Positions 9,593-18,622 of a stretch of 64,000 nt of DNA are shown here, piece by piece. Both the position numbers and the translations under genes were made by a program. This DNA is from Treponema sp. (GTDB lineage: Bacteria > Spirochaetota > Spirochaetia > Treponematales > Treponemataceae). A model generated the notes under the pieces. It worked only from the letters and a program-made list of their open reading frames with translations, was not told the origin of the DNA and ran no database searches. Each line of letters starts with the position of its first letter. Position 1 is the stretch's first letter. The DNA lies in contig JAKSTN010000011.1 of the NCBI GenBank assembly GCA_024402535.1, positions 1 through 64,000 on the forward strand, in the 5' to 3' direction.

Positions 9593-10563
9593 TAGTTTGT
9601 ACCTCCCAAAGTTTTTACAGGAAGAACGTTTTTAAGTTCACTGTCGATAATGTCAGATTTCTGTTCACCGTTCAGGATTTCTTCCATTGTTTCAAGGTAG
9701 ATACGTTCACGTGTTACTTTTGGTGAACGTTTGTATTCTTCGTAAACAGCGTTGAAACGTGCAACATCACCTTTTGCCATGTTTACGCGTTCTGCAGCAT
9801 AACCTTCAGCCTGCTGGATAAGTCTGTCGGCTTCACCCTGTGCTTTAGGAACCTGTGCATTGTAAGATTCTTTACCTTCGTTGATGAAGCGGTTCATGTC
9901 CTGAATAGCTTTGTTTACGTCTTCAAAGGCAGCCTGAACTCCTTCAGGAGGAACAATGTTCTGGAGCTGAACAGTATTTACTTTGATACCAAGACCAAGG
10001 TTTTTGAAGTTTTCGTTCATCATGTCCATGGCCAGTGTCTGGATTTCTTCGCGGTCAGGTCCCATTACGCTTAAAATAGCGCGGTCACCAACAAGTTCAT
10101 TGATTACTGAACGGGAAATGTCGCGGATTGTTGTGTTTTTTTCGTAAACTCCGAAGAGCCATTGTTTAGGATCAACAATGCGGTACTGAATAATCCATTC
10201 TACATCAACAATGTTCAGGTCACCTGTAAGCATTGAAGATTCATCTGTAACGTTGTTTCTGTATTCGTTGTTACGACCGGCTTTTACAGTTGTGAAACCG
10301 AACTGTTCTGTCTGAACGATTTTTACAGGAACATTGTAATTCTTGTCGATTCCGAAAGGAAGTTTGAACTGAAGGCCTGCATCAGTTGTTTTCTGATATT
10401 TTCCAAGTCTTGTAACAACAGCCTGTTCTGTTTCATCAACTACGTAGAAACAGGAAAAACTTGCTGCAACTGCAACAACCAGAATGATGAGAACCATCCA
10501 TGTTGATGGTTTGGAGAGAAATGATTTCTTTCTGGCTTTTTTAGTGTTTTCGTCGTCTGCCAT
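9592..10563 (-). CDS. hflK: HflK, SPFH/band-7 membrane protein
   Basis: A 323-residue SPFH protein, partner of HflC. A membrane helix (~19-42) is followed by VVDETEQAVVTRLGKYQKTTDAGLQFKLPF, the HflK/stomatin signature; in the C-terminal half, NIVPPEGVQAAFEDVNKA and a long Ala/Glu/Arg-rich coiled segment are typical. It is the first gene of hflK-hflC-(590-residue gene). A ribosome-binding site (AGGAGA) precedes the ATG. No FtsH gene is in the window. Confidence 0.93.
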   Translation of the reverse strand: MADDENTKKARKKSFLSKPSTWMVLIILVVAVAASFSCFYVVDETEQAVVTRLGKYQKTTDAGLQFKLPFGIDKNYNVPVKIVQTEQFGFTTVKAGRNNEYRNNVTDESSMLTGDLNIVDVEWIIQYRIVDPKQWLFGVYEKNTTIRDISRSVINELVGDRAILSVMGPDREEIQTLAMDMMNENFKNLGLGIKVNTVQLQNIVPPEGVQAAFEDVNKAIQDMNRFINEGKESYNAQVPKAQGEADRLIQQAEGYAAERVNMAKGDVARFNAVYEEYKRSPKVTRERIYLETMEEILNGEQKSDIIDSELKNVLPVKTLGGTN

Positions 10564-10640
10564 AATAAAATCTCCTTTTATATTTTGTATATATTTAAAA
10601 GATAGAAAAAAAACGAGTGAAATACAAGTTAAAACAAAAA

Positions 10641-10668
10641 AAACGGGCTGTCTTTTGACATCCCGTTT
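10641..10668 (-). terminator. Intrinsic terminator after the beta-propeller/deacetylase-like gene
   Basis: AAACGGG-TGTC pairs with GACA-CCCGTTT around a 4-nt loop. On the minus strand the stem runs into an uninterrupted T tract (the A run at 10633-10640). It lies 12 bp past the stop codon of the minus-strand gene and separates it from hflK. Confidence 0.85.
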
Positions 10669-10679
10669 ATATGTTGAAA

Positions 10680-12890
10680 TTACAATTTGCTTACTGTAAC
10701 AAGCTCGAAATTTTCATCAAGAAGTGTGTTTATAAGAAGATCAATATGTTCCCACAGGTTTTCAGGTCTTCCACCCTGAGGAATTCCTATTGTAACTGGA
10801 ATAATGCCACCACGGGTAGCTTTTATAAGATCAACATATTCTTCTATTAATTCTTCCGGATTCAAATAAGTTTTTCCTTCCTGCATCTGACGCAAAGTGA
10901 CATTATCAGAATGAATGTGACGGGAATTGATATATTCGTATCCGGCATTTTTTCCGGCTTCTTCAATCAGATTATTGCTTTCATAAAAAGGTGCGTGCCA
11001 GTAAAGTGAAAGTTCATTGCCTGTACACTGGAAAAATTCGTCTTCGTTACGTCCAAGTCCACGGGCAATGAAGTTTGCATCTACTATAAAGGCGTTTTCT
11101 GTAAGGTCAGTTGTAGTAAAGAACATAGATGCACATTCGTATCCATTTAATGAAATTTGGCGTACCTGAGAAGGGTAGCGGCGGATAAATTCTCCGTTCA
11201 AAAAGAAAGTTCCTGGAATATTGAATTTGCTTAATGATGAGATGATTTTTGGAAGTCCGTCAGCGTTGTCATAAGCATCAAATATTAAAGCTACTTTCTG
11301 CTTTTCAGCCATCTTTGCGATGCTTGATTCATAAAGAGGTTTTGTAACGGCTTTCTTACTTAAAGTTCGTACATAAACAGCATTCTCAAAAAGAGGATTT
11401 GGGGTTGTTCCGCAGTAAATACGGTAACGCCCGTTCTGTGCCGAAGGTTTTATTTCCTGAATGTTTGCAGAAGACTTCCATTTGCCATTTAAGGGACTGT
11501 AGAAAAATCTTTTTCCTGGTTCTGTTTCAGCAACAATTGCATTTGAAATTGTGTCAAAGAAAACAGATTCAGCGGATGAAACTGTAATTGTATCAGCAGA
11601 TGTGCTTCCTACTTTCCATCTTCTGATTGTTTTATCACCACCAATAAAAATTGAAGAATTGTTTTCCCAGACTATGCTGATTATTTTTTCTCCAGAAATC
11701 TGGGCAACTCTGTCCCAGGTGTTGATGTCATAAATGTAAAGGGTGTTGCCTGCAAAGAAGGCAACTTTTTTGCCGTCAGGAGAAATTGATGGAAGTCCTG
11801 AATCTTCAATTTCAAGAACAGCGCGGGAATTTTCTCCAAGCTTGAGAACAGACCCCTGTACTTTTGTTGAATCGAAAGGAAGTTTTTCAAGCCAGAGAAT
11901 TGGTTCTCCTCTTTTGTCCCAGAAAACCGAATAGTTGGCAAGAGAAGCTTTTGAGTCTGTATACGGCTTTGAGAAAAGGATATCCATGTAATCACAAGAA
12001 TTAACAAGAGTCTTGAAATATGTAAAGTTTTTTCTGTCCTGAGCAATTACAAGAGAAGTTGCATCGTTTGAAACAGAAAAGTTATCATGGTTTGAATTGA
12101 ACTGGAATGGCAGTCGACCAATGGCAGTTCCTTGTCCGATAATTCCTGCGTACAGGCTTGTTGTGTAAAGTTCACGGGAGTTTATGCGGTAAACCATGTA
12201 GTCATCAATGTAAACGATGTAGCGTTCTGAAGCCCATTCCACAGAATTGATGGAACCGCGGCCTATTTTTCTGTAGCGTTCTTCGGCTTCTACACCGCGG
12301 CTTAATGCATCTGGAGAACAGAAATAAACGTTACCTTTCTTTTCGTAAACAAGAATTGATCCGTCAGGAGACCATTTTACAGGTACTCTGTCATAAGAAA
12401 AAAGAATGTCATCACAAAGTTCAATTTTTTTGTCAGTTGCTGTTGATTCCAGAATCAGTTTTCCTTTTGCAATTCCGCTTTTGGAAATGTAGCAGATCCA
12501 TTTTCCGTCAGAACTTGAAGTGTAAGGAGTGGTAATGCTTGCAGAAAGAGGAATGTCAGAAAGCTGTTTTACCCAGGAAATAGAATCTGTTGAAACGTAA
12601 TAACGGGCAATGCCATAACGGTTACGAATCTGTAGAACAGGTTTATTCAGAAGGGACAAAAGTTCCATCTGCTCTGGAAAGCAGGAAAGAATTTGTTTCT
12701 TTGAATCAGGTGTATTCTCATTAAGCTTAGAATAGAATACAGATTTATAAGACCATGAACCTGTTGTTTCATAATCAACAATATAAACTATTTCATCCTT
12801 ACTGTTGATGTCAGGGGTTCCGAATGAGATTTTTGCAAATGCAGGAAGCACACAAAAAAGTGCTGAAGCAAGAGCTATAAGTTTTTTCAT
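10680..12890 (-). CDS. Secreted beta-propeller protein with C-terminal NodB-like (polysaccharide deacetylase) domain, probably inactive
   Basis: 736 residues with a signal peptide (cleavage near residue 19, after PAFA). Residues ~25-500 are TolB/WD40-like beta-propeller repeats (SPDGKKVAFFAGNTLYIYDI and several similar blades). Residues ~520-700 resemble the NodB fold: KVALIFDAYDNADGLPKI, FNIPGTFFLNGEFIRRYP, then SLNGYECASMFFTT. Active NodB enzymes carry TFDDG and HxxxH metal motifs; here the first reads FDAYD and the second has no histidine, so hydrolysis is doubtful. It overlaps the upstream zinc-ribbon gene by ATGA, so the two are translationally coupled. Likely periplasmic, possibly a sugar-binding scaffold; function unknown. 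Confidence 0.7.
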   Translation of the reverse strand: MKKLIALASALFCVLPAFAKISFGTPDINSKDEIVYIVDYETTGSWSYKSVFYSKLNENTPDSKKQILSCFPEQMELLSLLNKPVLQIRNRYGIARYYVSTDSISWVKQLSDIPLSASITTPYTSSSDGKWICYISKSGIAKGKLILESTATDKKIELCDDILFSYDRVPVKWSPDGSILVYEKKGNVYFCSPDALSRGVEAEERYRKIGRGSINSVEWASERYIVYIDDYMVYRINSRELYTTSLYAGIIGQGTAIGRLPFQFNSNHDNFSVSNDATSLVIAQDRKNFTYFKTLVNSCDYMDILFSKPYTDSKASLANYSVFWDKRGEPILWLEKLPFDSTKVQGSVLKLGENSRAVLEIEDSGLPSISPDGKKVAFFAGNTLYIYDINTWDRVAQISGEKIISIVWENNSSIFIGGDKTIRRWKVGSTSADTITVSSAESVFFDTISNAIVAETEPGKRFFYSPLNGKWKSSANIQEIKPSAQNGRYRIYCGTTPNPLFENAVYVRTLSKKAVTKPLYESSIAKMAEKQKVALIFDAYDNADGLPKIISSLSKFNIPGTFFLNGEFIRRYPSQVRQISLNGYECASMFFTTTDLTENAFIVDANFIARGLGRNEDEFFQCTGNELSLYWHAPFYESNNLIEEAGKNAGYEYINSRHIHSDNVTLRQMQEGKTYLNPEELIEEYVDLIKATRGGIIPVTIGIPQGGRPENLWEHIDLLINTLLDENFELVTVSKL

Positions 12891-13132
12891 TTAGCCATCT
12901 CCGCGCTTAAAACAAGAACAGAAAGTTCTTTTTCCAGTTCATCAATCTGGCGGCCGATTTCTTCCATGTGTTCAAACTGTTCTGCATGTTTTTTGTCTGC
13001 CAGATTCTGAGCCATTACTTCACGGTCATTTTTAGAATCTGATGTAACTTTTGAGTTTCCACACCATGGACAGAATGGGAAAACCTTGTCTGTTGTTCTT
13101 CCGCAGCATCCGCAAATTGACATGTTTGACAT
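12887..13132 (-). CDS. Small zinc-ribbon protein with coiled-coil tail
   Basis: 81 residues. Two knuckles, CGCCG near residue 8 and CPWC near residue 22, form a likely zinc ribbon, followed by a charged helix with heptad-like Leu/Ile spacing. No enzymatic motif is present. It is coupled to the downstream secreted propeller gene by an ATGA overlap and starts 40 bp after the M23 peptidase gene, so the three probably form one operon. Role unknown. Confidence 0.75.
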   Translation of the reverse strand: MSNMSICGCCGRTTDKVFPFCPWCGNSKVTSDSKNDREVMAQNLADKKHAEQFEHMEEIGRQIDELEKELSVLVLSAEMAK

Positions 13133-13172
13133 TTTATATTTCCGCCTTTTGATTTTATATTCTTCTTCTTAT

Positions 13173-14357
13173 TTAGTTTTTTATTACTGACATTGGGTTT
13201 ATAGGATTTCCATTCTTATAAACTGTAAAGTGCAGGTGAGGACCTGTTGAATAACCTGTGTTTCCTACAAGTCCGATTCTTGTTCCCTGTGTTACATAAG
13301 TGCCTTTAGTTGCAATTGTTTTTGACATATGTGCATATAAAGTCTGGTAACCGTTTCCGTGATCAATAATAATGTGCTTTCCGTAAAGCCATGATTCACC
13401 TGAGAAAATAACTTTTCCGCCCATTGATGAATAAATAGGAGTTCCTGTAGGACATGCAAAATCCTGCCCTTTGTGATAGCTCTTTTTCCCTGTTATTGGA
13501 TCCAGGCGAGGACCGAATGCTGAACTCATGCGGTAACTTGCCTTGATAGGACAGATGAACTGATCACCCATAGCAAGATTCAGTGTCTTCTGGTCAAGTT
13601 TAGCACCAGGCAGGAACAGTATTTGTCCAGCCTGAAGAATTTCATTGCTGAGATCGTTTACATCAAGAATTGCATCCTGGGAAATGTTGTTTTTTGCAGC
13701 GATTGAAGCAAGACTTTCACCAGCTTTTACTTTATAGGTAATACCGTCAATTGAAGGAATTTTAAGTTTCTGACCGGCGCCAAGGGAACGTACATTTCCA
13801 ATATCATTTACTGAAATAAGAGTTGATATGTTTGTAAGTCCGAATTTCTTTGCGATACCTGAAATGGTGTCACCTTTCTGTACTTTGTAATTCTGGAAAG
13901 TTACAGGCTGACTGAAAATAATGTTTACGTTGATGGCGTCTGTAATGTCACCGTTTTCGCTGATATTGCCATAGTTTTCCATGGCAAAATCGGCCATAAG
14001 TTTATCAAGACGTGCGATTTCATTTTCTGGATCTGCTTCGAGTTTTAGAGGTGAAGCATGGTTTTCATTCCATGAAGCGAATGCAAAAATCCCGAAAACT
14101 GCGGAAAAAGTCAGGATAAATGCAAGTGAACTTAAGAGTATAACTTTTATGTATTTTCTGAAATTTTCTCCTGATCTTGTAAGTCCGTTGCCCAATGTAA
14201 TAAGGAAAGATTTGAATGAAAAAACTCGGGGTACATTAATATCAAAAGAATTTCTGTGATTTAACGATGGTCTTGCCGGTTTTTTAGGGAAATTCAGGTT
14301 CAGAGAAGGTATTTTTCTTGTTTTCTGCTGATAATTCACATAATTGTATACTTGCAT
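13173..14357 (-). CDS. LysM-M23 cell-wall peptidase/amidase activator
   Basis: 394 residues: a ~65-residue cytoplasmic N-terminus, one membrane helix (~72-93), two LysM domains (VQKGDTISGIAKKFGL and VKAGESLASIAAKNN, ~170-265), and a C-terminal M23 domain. Zinc ligands are visible in HKGQD and HLHF, and the domain also has YAHMSK and GNTGYSTGPHLHF. Both M23 ligand motifs are intact, so it may be a true endopeptidase rather than an inactive NlpD-type activator. The location is the periplasmic face of the inner membrane, acting on peptidoglycan. It is divergent from the penicillin-binding protein gene, which fits a shared cell-wall theme. Confidence 0.88.
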   Translation of the reverse strand: MQVYNYVNYQQKTRKIPSLNLNFPKKPARPSLNHRNSFDINVPRVFSFKSFLITLGNGLTRSGENFRKYIKVILLSSLAFILTFSAVFGIFAFASWNENHASPLKLEADPENEIARLDKLMADFAMENYGNISENGDITDAINVNIIFSQPVTFQNYKVQKGDTISGIAKKFGLTNISTLISVNDIGNVRSLGAGQKLKIPSIDGITYKVKAGESLASIAAKNNISQDAILDVNDLSNEILQAGQILFLPGAKLDQKTLNLAMGDQFICPIKASYRMSSAFGPRLDPITGKKSYHKGQDFACPTGTPIYSSMGGKVIFSGESWLYGKHIIIDHGNGYQTLYAHMSKTIATKGTYVTQGTRIGLVGNTGYSTGPHLHFTVYKNGNPINPMSVIKN

Positions 14358-14419
14358 ATTCTGAATATCGGTAACTTAATATCTTGAAATTAGGATAAAA
14401 TACGGAGTATTATTTATAT

Positions 14420-16300
14420 GTGGCAGGGGATAACGACTCATTTTTCAAAACAATCAGATGTAGAATTCTTCTCGGTATTTCATTAGTTCTGGTGCTTGTT
14501 GTTCTGGTACAGTTCGGGCGCCTTGCTTTTATCCCCGTAAAAAATATCAATTATACAAAAACAGAAGCTGAACGTGGAGCTATTGTTGACCGTAACGGAG
14601 CCCCGCTTGCCGTTCAAACTGTTTTTTATGATATCGGTTATACTCCTTCCAAAGTAAAAAATCCTGATGAATTTGCCGGACGAATGGCGCCGGTTCTTGG
14701 ACTTTCAAAAGAGGCCGTTCTTTCAAACTTGGCCGAACACGATGGAAAGAAATTTGCATATTTAAAGAAGAAAGTTGATCAGAGCGTGTATCAGGATGTA
14801 AAAGCCGTAACTGATGAGTTTGGCTATAATTACGTTTCTTTTGATAAAGTTCCTGGTCGTATTTACCCTAATCATTCGCTTGCTTCTCATTTGATTGGTT
14901 ATATGGGAAATGAAGGAAAGGGAATGAGCGGCATTGAATATTCCCAGCAGGATATTCTTGCTTCAAGTGAAAAAGACGGAATTTTTGAAAGCGGAAAAAA
15001 TGTTTATCTTACAATTGATTCAGATCTTCAGTACCGTCTTGAGCAGATTGCTTTTGAAACTGTAAATGAAACTCAGTGCCAGAGCATGATGATGATTGCA
15101 GCAAACGCAACAACTGGAGAAATCCTTTCATATATAAGCCTTCCAGAAGCAGATCTTAATGAATACGGAAATGCCAGCCGTGAACAGCAGTTTGACCATT
15201 TACGTATGGAAGCTTATGAGCCGGGATCTGTTTTCAAAATTTTTATAGTTTCCATTCTTTATGATGAAGGTCGTATTGCACAGACAGACAGTTTCTTTTG
15301 CGACGGAATGTATGAATACAGAAAACCTGGAAGCGAAGCAATCCGAATCAAATGTCTTGAAAGACATGGATGGCTTACCCCTCGGGATGCCATCAGCTAT
15401 TCCTGTAACGATGCCATCGGTCAGATTTCAGACCGTATTACTGAAGATGATTTTGTTGCCCGTATCCGTCGTCTTGGATTTGGTCAGAAAACAGGAATTG
15501 AACTTTCCGGTGAAAGTGCAGCTCTTGTAAAAGATACAAGTTCTCCTTCCTGGTCAGGACGTTCAAAACCTACAATCGCAATCGGCCAGGAAATTACAGT
15601 TTCAGCTCTTCAGATGGTTCAGGCTGCAACAGCAATTGCAAACGGCGGAGTTCCTGTAAAGCTTTCAGTTATCAGTCGTGTAACAAATAAAGATGGAACT
15701 ATTTTCTACGAGCATAAACCGGAATATAAAGAAAGAGTTTTTAAACCTGAAACGGCCAGTTATGTTCTTAGCTGTATGGAAACAACTTCTCTCCGTGGTA
15801 ACGGAACCCGTGCAAATATTTCAGATATTTCAATTGGTACAAAAACCGGTACTGCCCAGATGGCAGACAAAGAGAAGGGCGGTTATTCTGATACAGACTT
15901 TATTTCCAGCTGTATTGGTATTTTCCCAACAGAAGCTCCAGAGATAATTCTTTACGTTGTTATTGAAAAAGCAAAAGGTGAAGTTTATGGTGGTCGTATT
16001 GCGGCTCCTGTAATTCAGAAGGCTGCAAATACAATTATAGATCACCTTGGGATGAGTCGAGGTGGCGCTGCTTCTCTTGAACACAACGGTATGATTTCTG
16101 TTCCAAGAAGTGCCCGTGTGGAAGTAGGGGAAACAGTACCAGATTTTACCGGACTCAATAAGCGGGAGCTTTCTCCTTTACTTGATAAGAAAAACTTGAA
16201 CATAAATATAAACGGAAGCGGCTGGGTTACAAGCCAGAATCCTGAACCTGGAACACCAGTTACGGAGAACATGACAATTGAACTCTATCTGGAACAATAA
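14420..16300 (+). CDS. Class B penicillin-binding protein (FtsI/SpoVD-like) with PASTA domain
   Basis: 626 residues; peptidoglycan DD-transpeptidase. An N-terminal membrane helix (~15-35) is followed by the dimerisation region (RGAIVDRNGAPLAVQ) and the transpeptidase domain with all three active-site motifs: SVFK (~268), SCN (~325) and KTGTAQ (~473). A C-terminal PASTA domain (~570-626; VPDFTGLNKRELSPLL) is present. The start is GTG at 14420 with CGGAG at 14403-14407 as ribosome-binding site; the overlapping ATG at 14418 is out of frame. The 3' end overlaps the next gene by 23 bp. No ftsL, mraY or mur genes accompany it. Confidence 0.9.
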   Translation: MAGDNDSFFKTIRCRILLGISLVLVLVVLVQFGRLAFIPVKNINYTKTEAERGAIVDRNGAPLAVQTVFYDIGYTPSKVKNPDEFAGRMAPVLGLSKEAVLSNLAEHDGKKFAYLKKKVDQSVYQDVKAVTDEFGYNYVSFDKVPGRIYPNHSLASHLIGYMGNEGKGMSGIEYSQQDILASSEKDGIFESGKNVYLTIDSDLQYRLEQIAFETVNETQCQSMMMIAANATTGEILSYISLPEADLNEYGNASREQQFDHLRMEAYEPGSVFKIFIVSILYDEGRIAQTDSFFCDGMYEYRKPGSEAIRIKCLERHGWLTPRDAISYSCNDAIGQISDRITEDDFVARIRRLGFGQKTGIELSGESAALVKDTSSPSWSGRSKPTIAIGQEITVSALQMVQAATAIANGGVPVKLSVISRVTNKDGTIFYEHKPEYKERVFKPETASYVLSCMETTSLRGNGTRANISDISIGTKTGTAQMADKEKGGYSDTDFISSCIGIFPTEAPEIILYVVIEKAKGEVYGGRIAAPVIQKAANTIIDHLGMSRGGAASLEHNGMISVPRSARVEVGETVPDFTGLNKRELSPLLDKKNLNININGSGWVTSQNPEPGTPVTENMTIELYLEQ

Positions 16301-17765
16301 TCTTTCCGCCTTTAAAAAAAGATTTCCTGCCTTAGCTGATTTATATAAAAATCAGATTGATTTTATTTCAAATGCTTTTGTCACAGTTTCAGATGACGCT
16401 TCAACGGTGCTGGTAATCGGCCAGTTGTTTCCGTTCTGGAAACTTGAAAAAGCCCGAAGCGGTGAATGGACTGCAAGTGAAAACGGAACATATCTTCATT
16501 CAAAATACCGACCAAATGTAAATCTGAATGATTCTCAAAATACGGATGGTATAAAAGTTTTTCTTGGATGTGGTCTTGGCTATGAATTTATAAATTTCTG
16601 CAAGGCTTGTAAGAATCAGAAAAAAGAGGGAGTCGTTCTTCTTGAACCGGAGCCTGCTCATTTTTTTGCAGCTCTTTGTATTCTTGACTGGACTTCAGTT
16701 TTTGAAGTTGAAAAACTTATAATTGCACTTAATTGTCCAATCGACCAGATTATTCCTCTTTGTGAAAATCTCGCAGGTGACCGCGCAGATTTAAATGAAA
16801 TGCTGCAGATTGATTATGTTTTGAATCCTGCCTTTGTGAAGCATGATGAAGAATATTTCCTTTCTGTGAAAAAACTTCTGGACAGAAACATCCGGAAAAA
16901 TCAGATAAACGAAAATACAAAAAAGAAATTTGGAAAACTCTGGGAACGTAACGCCCGCCTGAATGCTCCTTATGCTGAAAAATGTGACGGGGTGGAAAGT
17001 TTCCGTAATGCTTTTGCTAAAGACCTGCGGCCCTGGCTTCTTGTTGCGGCAGGACCAAGTCTTGAAAAAATACTCCCACGTATGAAAGAACTGAAAGAAA
17101 AGTGCATTGTAATCTGCGTAGATACGGCGTTACGGGCCATGCTTAAAGCGGGAGTGGAACCGGATTTTATTGTCCTGACGGATCCTCAGTTCTGGGCTTA
17201 TATGCACATTGCGGGGCTTAAGTCGCCTTCCAGTATTCTCATTGCAGATGCAGTTTCTTATCCTGCAGTATTCAGATTCCAGTGCAAAAAAATAATAATG
17301 AGTTCTTCACCTTTTCCAATTTCAGAAGATTTGAAAAAGATTTTTGAAGGAAAAGGGGAACTTGAAAGCGGCGGTTCTGTTGCAACTGTAGCCTGGAGTT
17401 TTGCTGTAATGGCAGGAGCAAAAAAGATTTATACTGCAGGCCTGGATTTGTCTTTCCCTAAAAAACAGACTCATATAAAAGGAAGCACTTTTGAACAGGC
17501 CGTTCATAGAGTTTCTACTAAGATTTCTACCGGGGAACGCCGTACTTCTGACATTCTCTTTGGTGCCGACATTACAGTAGCAAAAGATTATAACGGAAAC
17601 GATGTCCTTACCGATTCCCGTATGAAAATGTTCGCCTGGTGGTTTGAAAGTAAAATCGCCGCTACGCCTGGGGTAGAAACTTTTACTCTTTGTCCTGAAA
17701 GTATGATGATTCCAGGGGTGAGAGTGGAAAAAAATCCCGAAATTTTCCCGAAAAAGGTCCCATGA
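16278..17765 (+). CDS. DUF115 / MptE-like protein (motility-accessory-factor type)
   Basis: 495 residues. The central region (~225-430) contains LVAAGPSLEKIL, VDTALRAMLKAGVEPDFIVLTDP and GSVATVAWSFAVMAGAKKIYTAGLDLSF, the pattern of the DUF115 family, which includes archaeal 6-hydroxymethylpterin diphosphokinase MptE and Maf proteins linked to flagellin glycosylation. In a spirochaete a flagellar or surface-glycan role is plausible but unproven. The start is a TTG inside the penicillin-binding protein gene (23-bp overlap), with GGAG 10 nt upstream. The C-terminus may be cut short: the same frame continues after the TGA into a fragment of an unrelated ATPase. Confidence 0.75.
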   Translation: MNSIWNNNLSAFKKRFPALADLYKNQIDFISNAFVTVSDDASTVLVIGQLFPFWKLEKARSGEWTASENGTYLHSKYRPNVNLNDSQNTDGIKVFLGCGLGYEFINFCKACKNQKKEGVVLLEPEPAHFFAALCILDWTSVFEVEKLIIALNCPIDQIIPLCENLAGDRADLNEMLQIDYVLNPAFVKHDEEYFLSVKKLLDRNIRKNQINENTKKKFGKLWERNARLNAPYAEKCDGVESFRNAFAKDLRPWLLVAAGPSLEKILPRMKELKEKCIVICVDTALRAMLKAGVEPDFIVLTDPQFWAYMHIAGLKSPSSILIADAVSYPAVFRFQCKKIIMSSSPFPISEDLKKIFEGKGELESGGSVATVAWSFAVMAGAKKIYTAGLDLSFPKKQTHIKGSTFEQAVHRVSTKISTGERRTSDILFGADITVAKDYNGNDVLTDSRMKMFAWWFESKIAATPGVETFTLCPESMMIPGVRVEKNPEIFPKKVP

Positions 17766-18314
17766 CAGAGTAAAAATACCGCAGTTGAAGTTGACTATTT
17801 TCCAATTGGTCTTAGGTCGGATCATACTGCAGAAAATTATGTTAATTATACAAAAAATGCATATCTAGTTTGTGGGTTGCATAAATATTCTTCAAAAAGC
17901 AAGATTCGTATTCGTGATGAAAAAGCTTATGCTGTTGATGTTGCTTTGATGAATAATCGTGAAAATGCGCTAGCAGGAGAAAACTTAGGATGGCGTTTAG
18001 AAACAATTGTTTATATTGAATTTTTGCGCCGTTACAGACCTTTGGAATGTGATGTTTATTACTACGATGAAACTTCTGGTGAAGCTGATTTTGTTGTTTG
18101 TAGAGGAAACACCGTTGTGCAGATTATTCAGGTAAGCTACGACCTTGCAAATCCAAAAAACTATAAACGAGAAATCAACGGTCCTTTACTGGCGTCTTCA
18201 AAAACTGGTTGCAATAACCTTTTATTGATTACCGATCACGAAGAAAAGTCTGTAACAGAAAATGGAAAGCCTATTAGCATTACCCCTGCTTATGCGTGGT
18301 TAGTGGAGAAATAG
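17766..18314 (+). pseudogene. C-terminal fragment of a DUF4143-type AAA ATPase
   Basis: An open frame of ~183 codons directly after, and in the same frame as, the DUF115 gene's TGA. Its sequence (NAYLVCGLHKYSSKSKIR, DVALMNNRENALAGENLGWRLE, YYYDETSGEADFVV, QVSYDL) matches the DUF4143 C-terminal nuclease-like part of ATPases whose N-terminal P-loop domain should lie upstream; that domain is absent. No credible start with a ribosome-binding site exists (a TTG at 17877 is the first candidate). I read it as a truncated relic, probably left by a deletion or insertion. Confidence 0.7.
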
Positions 18315-18622
18315 AAAGATAATAGAAAAATAAATCCCATGAACTTCATATTGAACAGGCGCTTAAATGCAACATTCAAAGTTATGTTTCAAAAGATGTA
18401 CAAATTGAAGAGTTTGTCACCGCAGTTCCAAACAGAATTTTTGCCACATACTTTGCAGGAATAGTAGAAAACCTAACCGACAAAATGATAAGCGCCTGTA
18501 TAAGTTATGGCTGCTATAGAATCCTAAAACTAGCAAGAGTTTTTTGGTTAGGTTCTGCCACGCCGATTTAATATGTGCACATGACAGAGCTGTACGACTT
18601 TAATACGCCTGTGAAGGGCGCG
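18315..18622. other. Gene-poor stretch with a second decayed coding fragment
   Basis: 308 bp without an intact gene. On the plus strand, 18326-18571 is open in one frame, preceded by an in-frame TAG and lacking a start. It encodes a protein-like sequence (QIEEFVTAVPNRIFATYF, then IVENLTDKM, SYGCYRILKLARVFW) that I do not recognise; it has normal residue composition, so it is probably another gene relic. A short palindrome, ATGTGCACAT, lies at 18573-18582. Nothing else is evident. Confidence 0.4.

Noticed and set aside
17877-18314. Stand-alone 145-residue gene
   Set aside because: Homology to DUF4143 proteins extends upstream of the only possible start, and the ATPase domain is missing, so a relic is the better reading.
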